This document shows positions 6,571 through 11,760 of a stretch of 11,816 nucleotides of DNA, in pieces. This stretch comes from Sedimentisphaerales bacterium (GTDB lineage: Bacteria; Planctomycetota; Phycisphaerae; Sedimentisphaerales; SG8-4), in NCBI GenBank assembly GCA_016928975.1, contig JAFGJR010000111.1:1-11816 (forward strand), written 5' to 3'. A program made the position numbers and the translations under genes. The notes under the pieces were generated by a model, which worked only from the letters and a program-made list of their open reading frames with translations, ran no database searches and was not told the origin of the DNA. Position 1 is the stretch's first letter. Each line of letters opens with the position of its first letter.

Positions 6571-7242
6571 CTACAAGGGCTCGTAGTCGGCGGGGATTTC
6601 AGGCTCGACACCCTCGGCCGACAGGTCCACGTTCCACCGGAACTGGTCCATCGTGCCCGTATGACGGATGCCCCCCTTAACAGCCTCGATTTCCACGAGG
6701 ACGGGGTAGCCGGTCTCGACGGCGACCCATACCCGGCCTGTACCGCCGTCCGGGCCCGTCGCTTCGATGCCCTCACAGAGCACGCCGTCGATTGTCTTCT
6801 GGCCCAACGAATGGTGTTCGAGAGATAGGCCGAGGTTGAGCAGGCCCTGGGGATCGCTCCAACCCTTGTCAGCACGCGCCATCTGGTCGCTCATTGTCTC
6901 CTTGCTGTACCTTTTGGCATCATGGAGCACCCCTGTCGTGGTTTTCGCATCGTAATTCAGGTAGATCGTACGATGTGTCTGACCCCCTCGATAGATGTCC
7001 ATGCGCGAGACCGCCGCAGAACGCCAGAAGATCCTATAGCCATTGGGCCAGTCGTCATTCGGATCGCGCGAACCGGTGTCTCTTGCCCGGAAGATGACGC
7101 CCCGGCTCGCCTCCACATTCCTGGCGACCTCGGCCCAGACCACGCCGGATTTGCCGCCGGCGCCGATGAATTCCAATACCCCGATGCCCACCACGGCGAA
7201 GACCGCCGCGGCGATGCCCAGTCTGACGATCGGACTTCTCAT
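6571..7242 (-). CDS. LolA-like single-pass membrane protein lacking the cytoplasmic tail, partner of the broken cassette 4 sigma
   Basis: From ATG 7242 the product is 223 residues: a very short N-terminus (MRSPIVR), a membrane helix (about 8-27) and an extracytoplasmic domain opening GVVWAEVARNVEAS. Further on are KTIDGVLCEGIEATG and GRVWVAVETGYPVLVEIE, which resemble the beta strands of outer-membrane lipoprotein-sorting proteins. The frame stays open upstream to 7425, but that extension is the sigma gene read in another frame, so I reject it. AAAGGA lies 8 nt before ATG 7242, and AGG ACA ACG ACT ATG aligns base for base with the embedded start AGG AGA ATG ATC ATG of its paralogues. The 50-60 residue tail expected to bind sigma is gone, so it can hardly act as a normal anti-sigma factor. 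Confidence 0.82.
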   Translation of the reverse strand: MRSPIVRLGIAAAVFAVVGIGVLEFIGAGGKSGVVWAEVARNVEASRGVIFRARDTGSRDPNDDWPNGYRIFWRSAAVSRMDIYRGGQTHRTIYLNYDAKTTTGVLHDAKRYSKETMSDQMARADKGWSDPQGLLNLGLSLEHHSLGQKTIDGVLCEGIEATGPDGGTGRVWVAVETGYPVLVEIEAVKGGIRHTGTMDQFRWNVDLSAEGVEPEIPADYEPL

Positions 7243-7546
7243 AGTCGTTGTCCTTTCGAACGTCAGCGTTGTCGCTGACTGAGTTGTTCCTGATGGCCCG
7301 TGCGCGGTTGACAACACAGACAGCGAGAAACGCCCGGAGGTTGCCTCGGATGCCGAGACTCGCCGCATTCCTGGCGAAGGACACGAACACATCTTGTACC
7401 ACGTCCTGCGCCTCGTGCGGATCATTCAGAAGCCCCATGGCCACACTCAGCAACAGGTGCACGTACTTCTCGTAGATGCGGGCCAGCGCCTCGCGGCTGC
7501 CTCGCTTGAATCGCCACTTCAGCAGTTCGTCTTCGATCTCGATCAT
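7055..7546 (-). pseudogene. Truncated ECF sigma gene: region 2 kept, region 4 deleted (cassette 4)
   Basis: The first about 84 codons form a normal sigma start (MIEIEDELLKWRFKRGS) and region 2 with AQDVVQDVFVSFARNAA and LRAFLAVCVVNRARA. Similarity stops near 7294, and by 7256 the DNA is the pre-membrane part of the partner gene. The frame then runs another 60-odd codons through the partner gene as an Arg/Gly-rich tail. Region 4, needed to recognise the -35 element, is absent. Measured from the conserved Asn of VVNR to the partner ATG, the intact cassettes span 463-469 bp and this one 67 bp, so about 400 bp are missing. A region-2-only protein might still bind core RNA polymerase, but loss of function is more likely. 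Confidence 0.85.
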
Positions 7547-7570
7547 CGGCCGTTCGCGAATCCGGATACA

Positions 7571-7580
7571 AGAACGTTCT
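7571..7580. repeat. Perfect palindrome upstream of the cassette 4 sigma remnant
   Basis: AGAACGTTCT is a 10-bp perfect palindrome 24 nt upstream of the start codon, the same distance as the palindrome before the cassette 5 sigma gene. It suggests a shared control site that outlived the loss of region 4. Confidence 0.4.
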
Positions 7581-7625
7581 CACACTACATCACGGTCGTG
7601 GACCGCCATTTTACATAATCGGCGC

Positions 7626-7657
7626 AAAAGAGAAGCCGGGTCCATCAGGCCCGGCTT
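7626..7657 (-). terminator. Intrinsic terminator of cassette 3
   Basis: AAGCCGGG (7633-7640) and CCCGGCTT (7650-7657) form an 8-bp stem with a 9-nt loop. On the minus strand TCTCTTTTGCGC follows, an interrupted T-tract. It lies about 30 nt after the stop codon of the 7687-8412 gene. The plus-strand side also ends in four T residues, so it might work both ways. Confidence 0.75.
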
Positions 7658-7686
7658 TTGTGTCAGGGGGGGATTCAGTATCGAGG

Positions 7687-8412
7687 CTAATGGCCGTCTT
7701 TGGGCGTGCCGACGGACCAGATCACTTCGGTTCCGTCGTCGAGGAGGTACTTCTCTCGTTTGAAGCAGAAGACACGGCCCTCCACTGTTTCCTCGTATGT
7801 GCCGAGGTCCTCTCCCGGTCCTGCTTCCCGAAGTCGGCGCGATTCCTCCAACTGCGGGCTGAATTCCTTCCACTGTTCCTGGCTATATACCGGCATGTCG
7901 TCGGCAGGTTCCCCCATGTCCCTTGTTCGTCCGTCCGAAAGCTGATATCTGTACTCATGCGTTTTCAGCCGGTAGTTACCGAGTGTCGTTTCTTTGACCC
8001 TGAGCAACTCCTTTCTGCCCTGCTGGCTCAGGATCTTCATCTCCTCCAGATCCGTTCGGGTCTGCTCTACATCGGTGACTCCGTTGGCGTCCATTGTGAC
8101 GAAGTCCTCGCGATCTTCGCTCACGAAGATGTAATCACCGGCGTCGTTTCTACCATAGTAATAGTACCTTCCAATATTCAGGCCCACAGCCGTTATGGCT
8201 CCGGCGCCGATGAGGACCAGGGCGGCTATTGCGATTTGCGTGGTCGACATTCTCATGATGAGTCTCCTTATGTCTTCACGATCTGGAGCCGACTGGTCCG
8301 GTCGGCAGTTGCCGGCCCGGGCGATGTCGGCCCAGAGATGCTCGTCCATCGCACGACTGGCTTGGAACGAGATGTGTTTGACGGTGCGTTCTATTTCCTC
8401 TGCGGGTTTCAT
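7687..8412 (-). CDS. Single-pass membrane protein with unrecognised extracytoplasmic domain, putative anti-sigma partner of cassette 3
   Basis: The 241-residue product has a cytoplasmic tail (MKPAEEIERTVKHISF onward, to about 48), the linker RRLIM, a membrane helix (about 57-79), a Tyr-rich stretch (GRYYYYGR) and a charged, mostly hydrophilic outer domain. It does not look LolA-like to me and I do not recognise a family. An in-frame ATG at 8427 exists, but ATG 8412 has GGGAGA from the sigma C-terminal Gly-Arg codons 7 nt upstream, and its opening aligns with the cassette 5 partner. The ATG follows the sigma stop by one nucleotide. By position it is the membrane regulator of that sigma factor. 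An embedded second start lies at 8256. Confidence 0.8.
   Translation of the reverse strand: MKPAEEIERTVKHISFQASRAMDEHLWADIARAGNCRPDQSAPDREDIRRLIMRMSTTQIAIAALVLIGAGAITAVGLNIGRYYYYGRNDAGDYIFVSEDREDFVTMDANGVTDVEQTRTDLEEMKILSQQGRKELLRVKETTLGNYRLKTHEYRYQLSDGRTRDMGEPADDMPVYSQEQWKEFSPQLEESRRLREAGPGEDLGTYEETVEGRVFCFKREKYLLDDGTEVIWSVGTPKDGH
8254..8270 (-). promoter_or_regulatory. Embedded Shine-Dalgarno and in-frame ATG, cassette 3 partner
   Basis: TAAGGAG (8270-8264) lies 7 nt before an in-frame ATG (8256-8254). The same bases encode RRLIM through AGG AGA CTC ATC ATG. A second Met codon follows two codons later (MRMSTTQIAIAAL). Confidence 0.6.
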
Positions 8413-8413
8413 G

Positions 8414-8950
8414 TCAGAGTCTCCCATTCAGAATGGACCGCAGTCTGTCGATTCCATGTCGATATCTGCCTCGCACCGTTGTGAGCGGGACATTCTGAAG
8501 CTTGGCGATTTCGCGAAGCTTCAGTTGCCCGTTCAGATGCAGGGCGATCACTTCCCGCTGTTCCTCCGGCAGTCGGGCCAGTGCCTTCGTGACCAGCCGT
8601 GACTGCTCGTCGGCCAGGATGCGCGCATCCGGCGGATCGAAGTCCGACTCAATGGGTATCTCCTCGTCCACGCTCACGCCTTGCCGCCTGCGAGCTCGCA
8701 TCAGGTCGCGGACGCGGTTGACCACGCACGTGGCCAGGTACGCTCGCAGGCTGCCATGCACGCGAAACCGGGAGCCGGACTGGGCGAACGTGACAAAGAC
8801 GTCGTGCACGACATCTTCGGCCGTAGCGGCGTCATTCACGAGCGCCATGGCCAGGGTCAGCAGGGTGTCGCGGTACTTCTCATAGATCCGCCGCAGTGCG
8901 TCCACGCTGCCGGCCTTGAATCTCAGTTTGAGCAGCTCATCCTCGATCAT
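8414..8950 (-). CDS. ECF-type RNA polymerase sigma factor, cassette 3
   Basis: The 178-residue protein opens MIEDELLKLRFKAGS and has region 2 (about 13-83, AEDVVHDVFVTFAQSG and LRAYLATCVVNRVRDLMR), an acidic linker (about 88-108) and region 4 (about 115-172, LPEEQREVIALHLNGQLKLR then EIAKLQNVPLTTVRGRYRHG). Length and domain order are normal for an ECF factor. It ends ...LRSILNGRL. Those last codons, GGG AGA CTC, supply the ribosome-binding site of the partner gene that begins one nucleotide after the stop. The acidic stretch VDEEIPIESDFDPPD between the two regions is more acidic than the linkers of its paralogues. Confidence 0.94.
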   Translation of the reverse strand: MIEDELLKLRFKAGSVDALRRIYEKYRDTLLTLAMALVNDAATAEDVVHDVFVTFAQSGSRFRVHGSLRAYLATCVVNRVRDLMRARRRQGVSVDEEIPIESDFDPPDARILADEQSRLVTKALARLPEEQREVIALHLNGQLKLREIAKLQNVPLTTVRGRYRHGIDRLRSILNGRL

Positions 8951-9082
8951 TCGTGCACGCCGGGACTCTCATTCCAACGATCGCTGTTCCCTATTATCAC
9001 GAATGAGCACCCCCGGCGGGCACAAGATTCTCGCATTTCCCTCCGAGAAAGATATGTCGCAGAGAGCTGGCAATAGGGTCTC

Positions 9083-9125
9083 ACAGCGTCATCAAGCCCG
9101 GAGGCAGTGACGATGGTCACGCTGT
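9083..9125. repeat. Alternative hairpins downstream of the lone secreted-protein gene
   Basis: GTGAC-GATG-GTCAC (9107-9120) can form a small hairpin, and ACAGCGT (9083-9089) with ACGCTGT (9119-9125) a larger competing one. They lie 26-68 nt past the stop codon of the 9151-9516 gene. There is no T-tract, so intrinsic termination is uncertain. The rest of the 8951-9150 gap shows nothing I can name. Confidence 0.3.
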
Positions 9126-9150
9126 TATCCCGTCTTGCACGCGGTCGGTG

Positions 9151-9516
9151 TCACTTCTGCGGAGCAGGTGGTTGCTTCACGGGCTCCTGCGCAGGCGCCT
9201 GTGGGGTGTTCACGGGCACTATGTAGTACCGCGTGCCGTTGAACTCGAAAGGTCTCCAGTCCTTCGGCACCGGGCCAGGCCGGCAGGGTGGCCGGATGAT
9301 CATTGGCGATTCCTTGTCGCCCCTGGGCACGACGAAGGCGCGGTCGTTCAGCCGCCTCTCCAGGGACTCGACCCGCTGGCGGAGCGAGGCAATCTCCTGC
9401 CTGAGCTGTTCGATCTGCGAAGGCTCCGCCGAGGGGGCAGGTGATGTCGGGCCTGCGCAGAGGGCAACGACGATCAGAACAGCACCCGCGACGACTGGCA
9501 AGGTCTTGTGTTTCAC
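9151..9516 (-). CDS. Small secreted coiled-coil protein, lone gene between cassettes
   Basis: The 121-residue product has a signal peptide (about 1-30, hydrophobic core VVAGAVLIVVALCAG). A leucine-heptad coiled coil follows (about 35-58, IEQLRQEIASLRQRVESLER), then a short segment with FEFNGTRYYIVPV (about 90-102) and a Pro/Gln-rich C-terminus. The start is GTG with a strong AAAGGA 6 nt upstream. A Cys at residue 20 sits in VALC, which lacks the small residue expected just before a lipobox cysteine, so a lipoprotein is possible but unlikely. It is probably an oligomeric periplasmic protein of unknown function. A hairpin lies between it and the FecR gene, so it may be a separate transcription unit. 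Confidence 0.72.
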   Translation of the reverse strand: MKHKTLPVVAGAVLIVVALCAGPTSPAPSAEPSQIEQLRQEIASLRQRVESLERRLNDRAFVVPRGDKESPMIIRPPCRPGPVPKDWRPFEFNGTRYYIVPVNTPQAPAQEPVKQPPAPQK

Positions 9517-9568
9517 GATACGTCCTTTCCTTTCTATGGCGGACCTGTCTCATGCGCAAGACGTATCG
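9516..9568 (-). repeat. Inverted repeat spanning the leader and start codon of the small secreted-protein gene
   Basis: Nine-base perfect arms CGATACGTC (9516-9524) and GACGTATCG (9560-9568) have a 35-nt spacer. In the mRNA the second arm pairs through the bases between the AAAGGA site and the GTG start, including the first base of that codon. A leader hairpin that limits translation is plausible; a DNA-binding site is the alternative. Confidence 0.4.
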
Positions 9569-9637
9569 CGTGGCATTCTGTTCTACAGACAATGACAGAC
9601 TTCCGGGGGCGTCTGGGCCGGAGTCAGTCGGGCAATG

Positions 9638-9667
9638 GGAAAGCCGTGCCCCGGCCAGGCCCGGCTT
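9638..9667 (-). terminator. Probable terminator of cassette 1
   Basis: AAGCCG (9641-9646) and CGGCTT (9662-9667) form the base of a GC-rich hairpin, followed on the minus strand by TTCCC. It lies about 33 nt after the stop codon of the FecR gene. The T-tract is short and the usual TGCGC tag is absent, so this is the weakest terminator call. Confidence 0.55.
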
Positions 9668-9699
9668 GGATGCACATTGGTGTCGTTGGAGCAGGGGGG

Positions 9700-10779
9700 T
9701 CAGTCGTCCACCTGCCACCAGTCGTTGTCGAAGAAGTGCCACTGCGGCTCGGTGATCACTACAGAGTTCTCACTCTTGTATCGAATACAGTCGGCCCGGG
9801 CGTGCTTGCCGTCCTCGCTGAGTTCCACGACTCGCACGTACAGCTTGCGGGAGCCCTTGAAGCCGCCGCTGCTGATGAATCGCTGCACAAGCTCCTGCGG
9901 GCTGGCCACGTCGCCGAATCCCTGGCGCAGCCGCTCCAGGTCGTCCGCACTGCCACCGAAGCGCTGAGGATCGTAGCTCTCCTGACCTTTGATGAGCCTG
10001 AACACGTAGTCGAGGTTGTGGTTGGCGATCCACGCGGCGGCGTCACCGGCTTCGAGGGCCTTGATCATCGCGGCGATGCGCTCTCTGAGCCGGGCCGGTA
10101 GCTTTTCGTCCTGGCTGAAATCATACGGGGCGCTGTCCGCCACTACGATGGCATCCTGGGCTGCCTTGAGCGTCTGCACGCCCTTGTCGTTGCGGACCTC
10201 GACGGAACCCTCCGTGACCTTCACGGCCAGCAGTCTCACTTGCTCGTTCCTCTCGGCGTCGGTGCCCTCGACCAGTTCCATCTTGAACTGTGTGCCGAGG
10301 GCTTTCACTTGCCCGTAGGGGCTGGTGACGATGAACTCCCCTTTACCTTTGGCGACGGTGACATCGATCTGACCGGCCAAGTGTTCGCAGCCTCTCCTGC
10401 GAGCATCGGCAAAGGTCCGGATACTGGCGCCGGCGGCCAGGCTGACCGTCGAGCCATCGGCGAAGGTGTGGGTCGTCGGGCCTGTCAGGGTCTCCTGGGC
10501 GACCACCTTGCTTGTCTGATCGTTGCCTGTGAACTGTGCGATTCCTACGATGGCTGCGATGGCGATCACGGCTGCCGCCGCGAGTTTGACGAATGTGGCG
10601 TTCATGATGATTCTCCTTATCCGAGGCGTCGGCCGCATCTGCGGCGTCCGCGAGGTGAGCATCTCCACGGCATCGGGGTGATCCGCGATCCACTTCTGGA
10701 AGTCGGGCCGCGTGTCGTCCGAGTGGATGGCTTCGTTCAACGCCTCATCCAGCCAATTGTCGTCATTCACGCGTCCCAT
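9700..10779 (-). CDS. FecR-domain membrane protein, putative anti-sigma partner of cassette 1
   Basis: The 359 residues comprise a cytoplasmic tail (1-53, with FQKWIADHPDAVEMLTSR typical of planctomycete FecR-like proteins, recalled), the RRIIM linker (55-59), a membrane helix (about 63-83) and a FecR domain (about 105-212, HTFADGSTVSLAAGASIRTF, then FIVTSPYGQVKALGTQF and VTEGSVEVRN). A C-terminal domain follows (about 235-359), ending WHFFDNDWWQVDD and resembling an NTF2-like fold. FecR proteins transmit envelope signals to ECF sigma factors. No TonB-dependent receptor is present here, so the signal route differs from classic iron uptake. ATG 10779 has GGGAG 7 nt upstream and overlaps the sigma gene by 13 nt. 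An embedded start lies at 10605. Confidence 0.9.
   Translation of the reverse strand: MGRVNDDNWLDEALNEAIHSDDTRPDFQKWIADHPDAVEMLTSRTPQMRPTPRIRRIIMNATFVKLAAAAVIAIAAIVGIAQFTGNDQTSKVVAQETLTGPTTHTFADGSTVSLAAGASIRTFADARRRGCEHLAGQIDVTVAKGKGEFIVTSPYGQVKALGTQFKMELVEGTDAERNEQVRLLAVKVTEGSVEVRNDKGVQTLKAAQDAIVVADSAPYDFSQDEKLPARLRERIAAMIKALEAGDAAAWIANHNLDYVFRLIKGQESYDPQRFGGSADDLERLRQGFGDVASPQELVQRFISSGGFKGSRKLYVRVVELSEDGKHARADCIRYKSENSVVITEPQWHFFDNDWWQVDD
10603..10619 (-). promoter_or_regulatory. Embedded Shine-Dalgarno and in-frame ATG, FecR partner
   Basis: TAAGGAG (10619-10613) lies 7 nt before an in-frame ATG (10605-10603). The bases encode RRIIM through AGG AGA ATC ATC ATG. The short product would open MNATFVKLAAAAVIA. 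Confidence 0.6.
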
Positions 10780-11375
10780 GATTCACTCCCGAAACCGTCA
10801 CGTTCCAGTAATTCTGCGATTCTGCGTTTTGCCCGTGTGAGCCGGCCGTTGACCGCCGCCGGGGTCATGTCCAGGACCTGGGAGATCCTGGCCTGCGAGA
10901 ACCCGTCGAAGTATCTCATCACGACGAGTTCCCGCTCGGCTTCCGGCAGCTTCCATACGGCCTGTCGCACGGCGTCCCATCGTTCTTGCTGCTCCATGTG
11001 GCACTCCTGCCCTGTAGCACCCCCGCCCTCGGGGGCGATCCCGTTGGATACCCAGCCGGGAGCGGCCGGGCTACATGATAGGGGGTCCGTTCGGGTCTTG
11101 ACCCGAAGCATCTGCCTCGTGACGTTGCGGCAGATGCCGCCGAGCCAGGCCCCGAACCGGTCCCGATCCCGAAGCGACCGAAGGTCCCGGCAGGCGATGG
11201 CGAAGACCTCTTGAGCCGCATCTTCCGCCGAGTGCTTGTCGCCCAACTGGGCGTACGCCAGGGCCACAATGGGATTGTGATACCGTTGGTAAAGAGCGCC
11301 GAAGCCGTCCAGCCGGCCGTGCTGGGCCGCCTCGACTAGGACTGCATCACTGGGTTCCAGAGACTCGATTCTCAT
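10767..11375 (-). CDS. ECF-type RNA polymerase sigma factor, cassette 1 (distinct subfamily)
   Basis: The 202-residue protein has region 2 at about residues 25-95 (YQRYHNPIVALAYAQLGD, the SAEDAAQEVF motif, FGAWLGGICRNVTRQMLR) and region 4 at about 135-190 (LPEAERELVVMRYFDGFSQARI and QVLDMTPAAVNGRLTRAKRRI). A Gly/Pro-rich linker of about 40 residues with two cysteines joins them. It lacks the MLED opening, the GRYR recognition helix and the LNGE ending of the other sigma factors in the window, so it belongs to a different ECF branch. It is the first gene of the array and overlaps the FecR-type partner by 13 nt. The ribosome-binding site is weak (AGG 9 nt before ATG). Confidence 0.92.
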   Translation of the reverse strand: MRIESLEPSDAVLVEAAQHGRLDGFGALYQRYHNPIVALAYAQLGDKHSAEDAAQEVFAIACRDLRSLRDRDRFGAWLGGICRNVTRQMLRVKTRTDPLSCSPAAPGWVSNGIAPEGGGATGQECHMEQQERWDAVRQAVWKLPEAERELVVMRYFDGFSQARISQVLDMTPAAVNGRLTRAKRRIAELLERDGFGSESWDA

Positions 11376-11489
11376 TTGTCAAACCTGCTGCTTCTGCACC
11401 GGTGTGCTGATATCAGCGTCAGCTTTCGTATGTATGTGTGTCCCCGCGCCCCAAATGAGCGCGAAAAACCGAAGGATCTTCCCACACGG

Positions 11490-11517
11490 ATTATACCCGC
11501 CCAGACACGGGTGCCCA
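11490..11517 (-). promoter_or_regulatory. Possible sigma-70-type promoter of cassette 1
   Basis: The minus strand has TGGGCA (11517-11512), a 16-nt spacer and a perfect TATAAT (11495-11490). This would start transcription about 110 nt upstream of the sigma ATG. The -35 match is only 4 of 6, and TATAAT can occur by chance, so this is tentative. Confidence 0.3.
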
Positions 11518-11525
11518 GCCCGTAG

Positions 11526-11547
11526 GGGCGGGCCACCGTGCCTGCCC
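11526..11547. repeat. GC-rich hairpin repeat
   Basis: GGGCGGGC (11526-11533) and GCCTGCCC (11540-11547) pair with one wobble around a 6-nt loop. The sequence, with preceding CGTAGG, resembles a dispersed GTAGGGGCGGGC-type intergenic repeat common in several phyla (recalled). It lies just upstream of the possible promoter. Confidence 0.5.
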
Positions 11548-11580
11548 GCGAACCTGTCGCACCCAGCCACCCCACAGGCT

Positions 11581-11746
11581 GGCAAAACTGGCTCTGTTTT
11601 ACAGCCGCTCGATTGTTACCTAACCCTTGTTCGCGACGATAGTTAGCTTCCATTGCGTCCCACAGACTGGCTTTGTTCTGCACGGCTCGCTGCTCCCTAC
11701 GAGCCGGGTGCCTTCGCTGCCCGTGTGGGCAGATTGGCTTTGTTTG
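11581..11746 (-). repeat. Three degenerate direct copies of a 20-nt AACAAAGCCA-type motif
   Basis: On the minus strand the copies are CAAACAAAGCCAATCTGCCC (11746-11727), CAGAACAAAGCCAGTCTGTG (11680-11661) and AAAACAGAGCCAGTTTTGCC (11600-11581). Spacing is 66 and 80 nt. Translated, the motif gives NKA- or KQSQ-like strings that I recall from spurious hypothetical proteins in Phycisphaerae genomes. It is probably a dispersed repeat family rather than coding DNA. Confidence 0.55.
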
Positions 11747-11760
11747 ACGCCTGCGTCAAA
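11743..11760. repeat. Inverted repeat TTTGACGC-CT-GCGTCAAA
   Basis: Eight-base perfect arms have a 2-nt centre, so the site is symmetric DNA rather than a comfortable RNA hairpin. It suggests a dimeric regulator site, or the end of a repeat element, since it abuts the first 20-nt repeat copy. It is about 370 nt upstream of the cassette 1 sigma gene. Confidence 0.45.

Noticed and set aside
7243..7425. 61-codon N-terminal extension of the cassette 4 partner
   Set aside because: It is the sigma region 2 sequence read in a second frame and resembles no partner tail. The true start at 7242 has its own ribosome-binding site.
7660..8484. 274-codon open frame on the plus strand
   Set aside because: It is antisense to the cassette 3 partner and crosses a terminator and the sigma 3' end. 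It has no family features.
9125..9742. 205-codon minus-strand frame
   Set aside because: It overlaps the small secreted-protein gene in another frame and runs through the terminator after the FecR gene. Its composition is atypical, and the 9516 GTG frame has a signal peptide and strong ribosome-binding site.
9700..10779. Classic iron-siderophore FecI/FecR surface-signalling system
   Set aside because: The partner has a FecR domain, but no TonB-dependent receptor or transport gene lies in the window, and FecR-like proteins serve other signals in Planctomycetes. I therefore give no fecI/fecR symbols.
10240..11214. 324-codon open frame on the plus strand
   Set aside because: It runs antisense through both the FecR partner and its sigma gene. 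Its length reflects GC-rich codon bias in the true genes.
11372..11683. 103-codon minus-strand frame whose stop overlaps the cassette 1 sigma ATG
   Set aside because: The 4-nt ATGA overlap looks like coupling, but the frame is made of the 20-nt repeats, the GC-rich hairpin repeat and the possible promoter. No other cassette has a gene before sigma. I treat it as repeat-derived, with some doubt.
11581..11746. Possible CRISPR array
   Set aside because: There are only three degenerate copies with unequal 66- and 80-nt periods, and no cas genes nearby.
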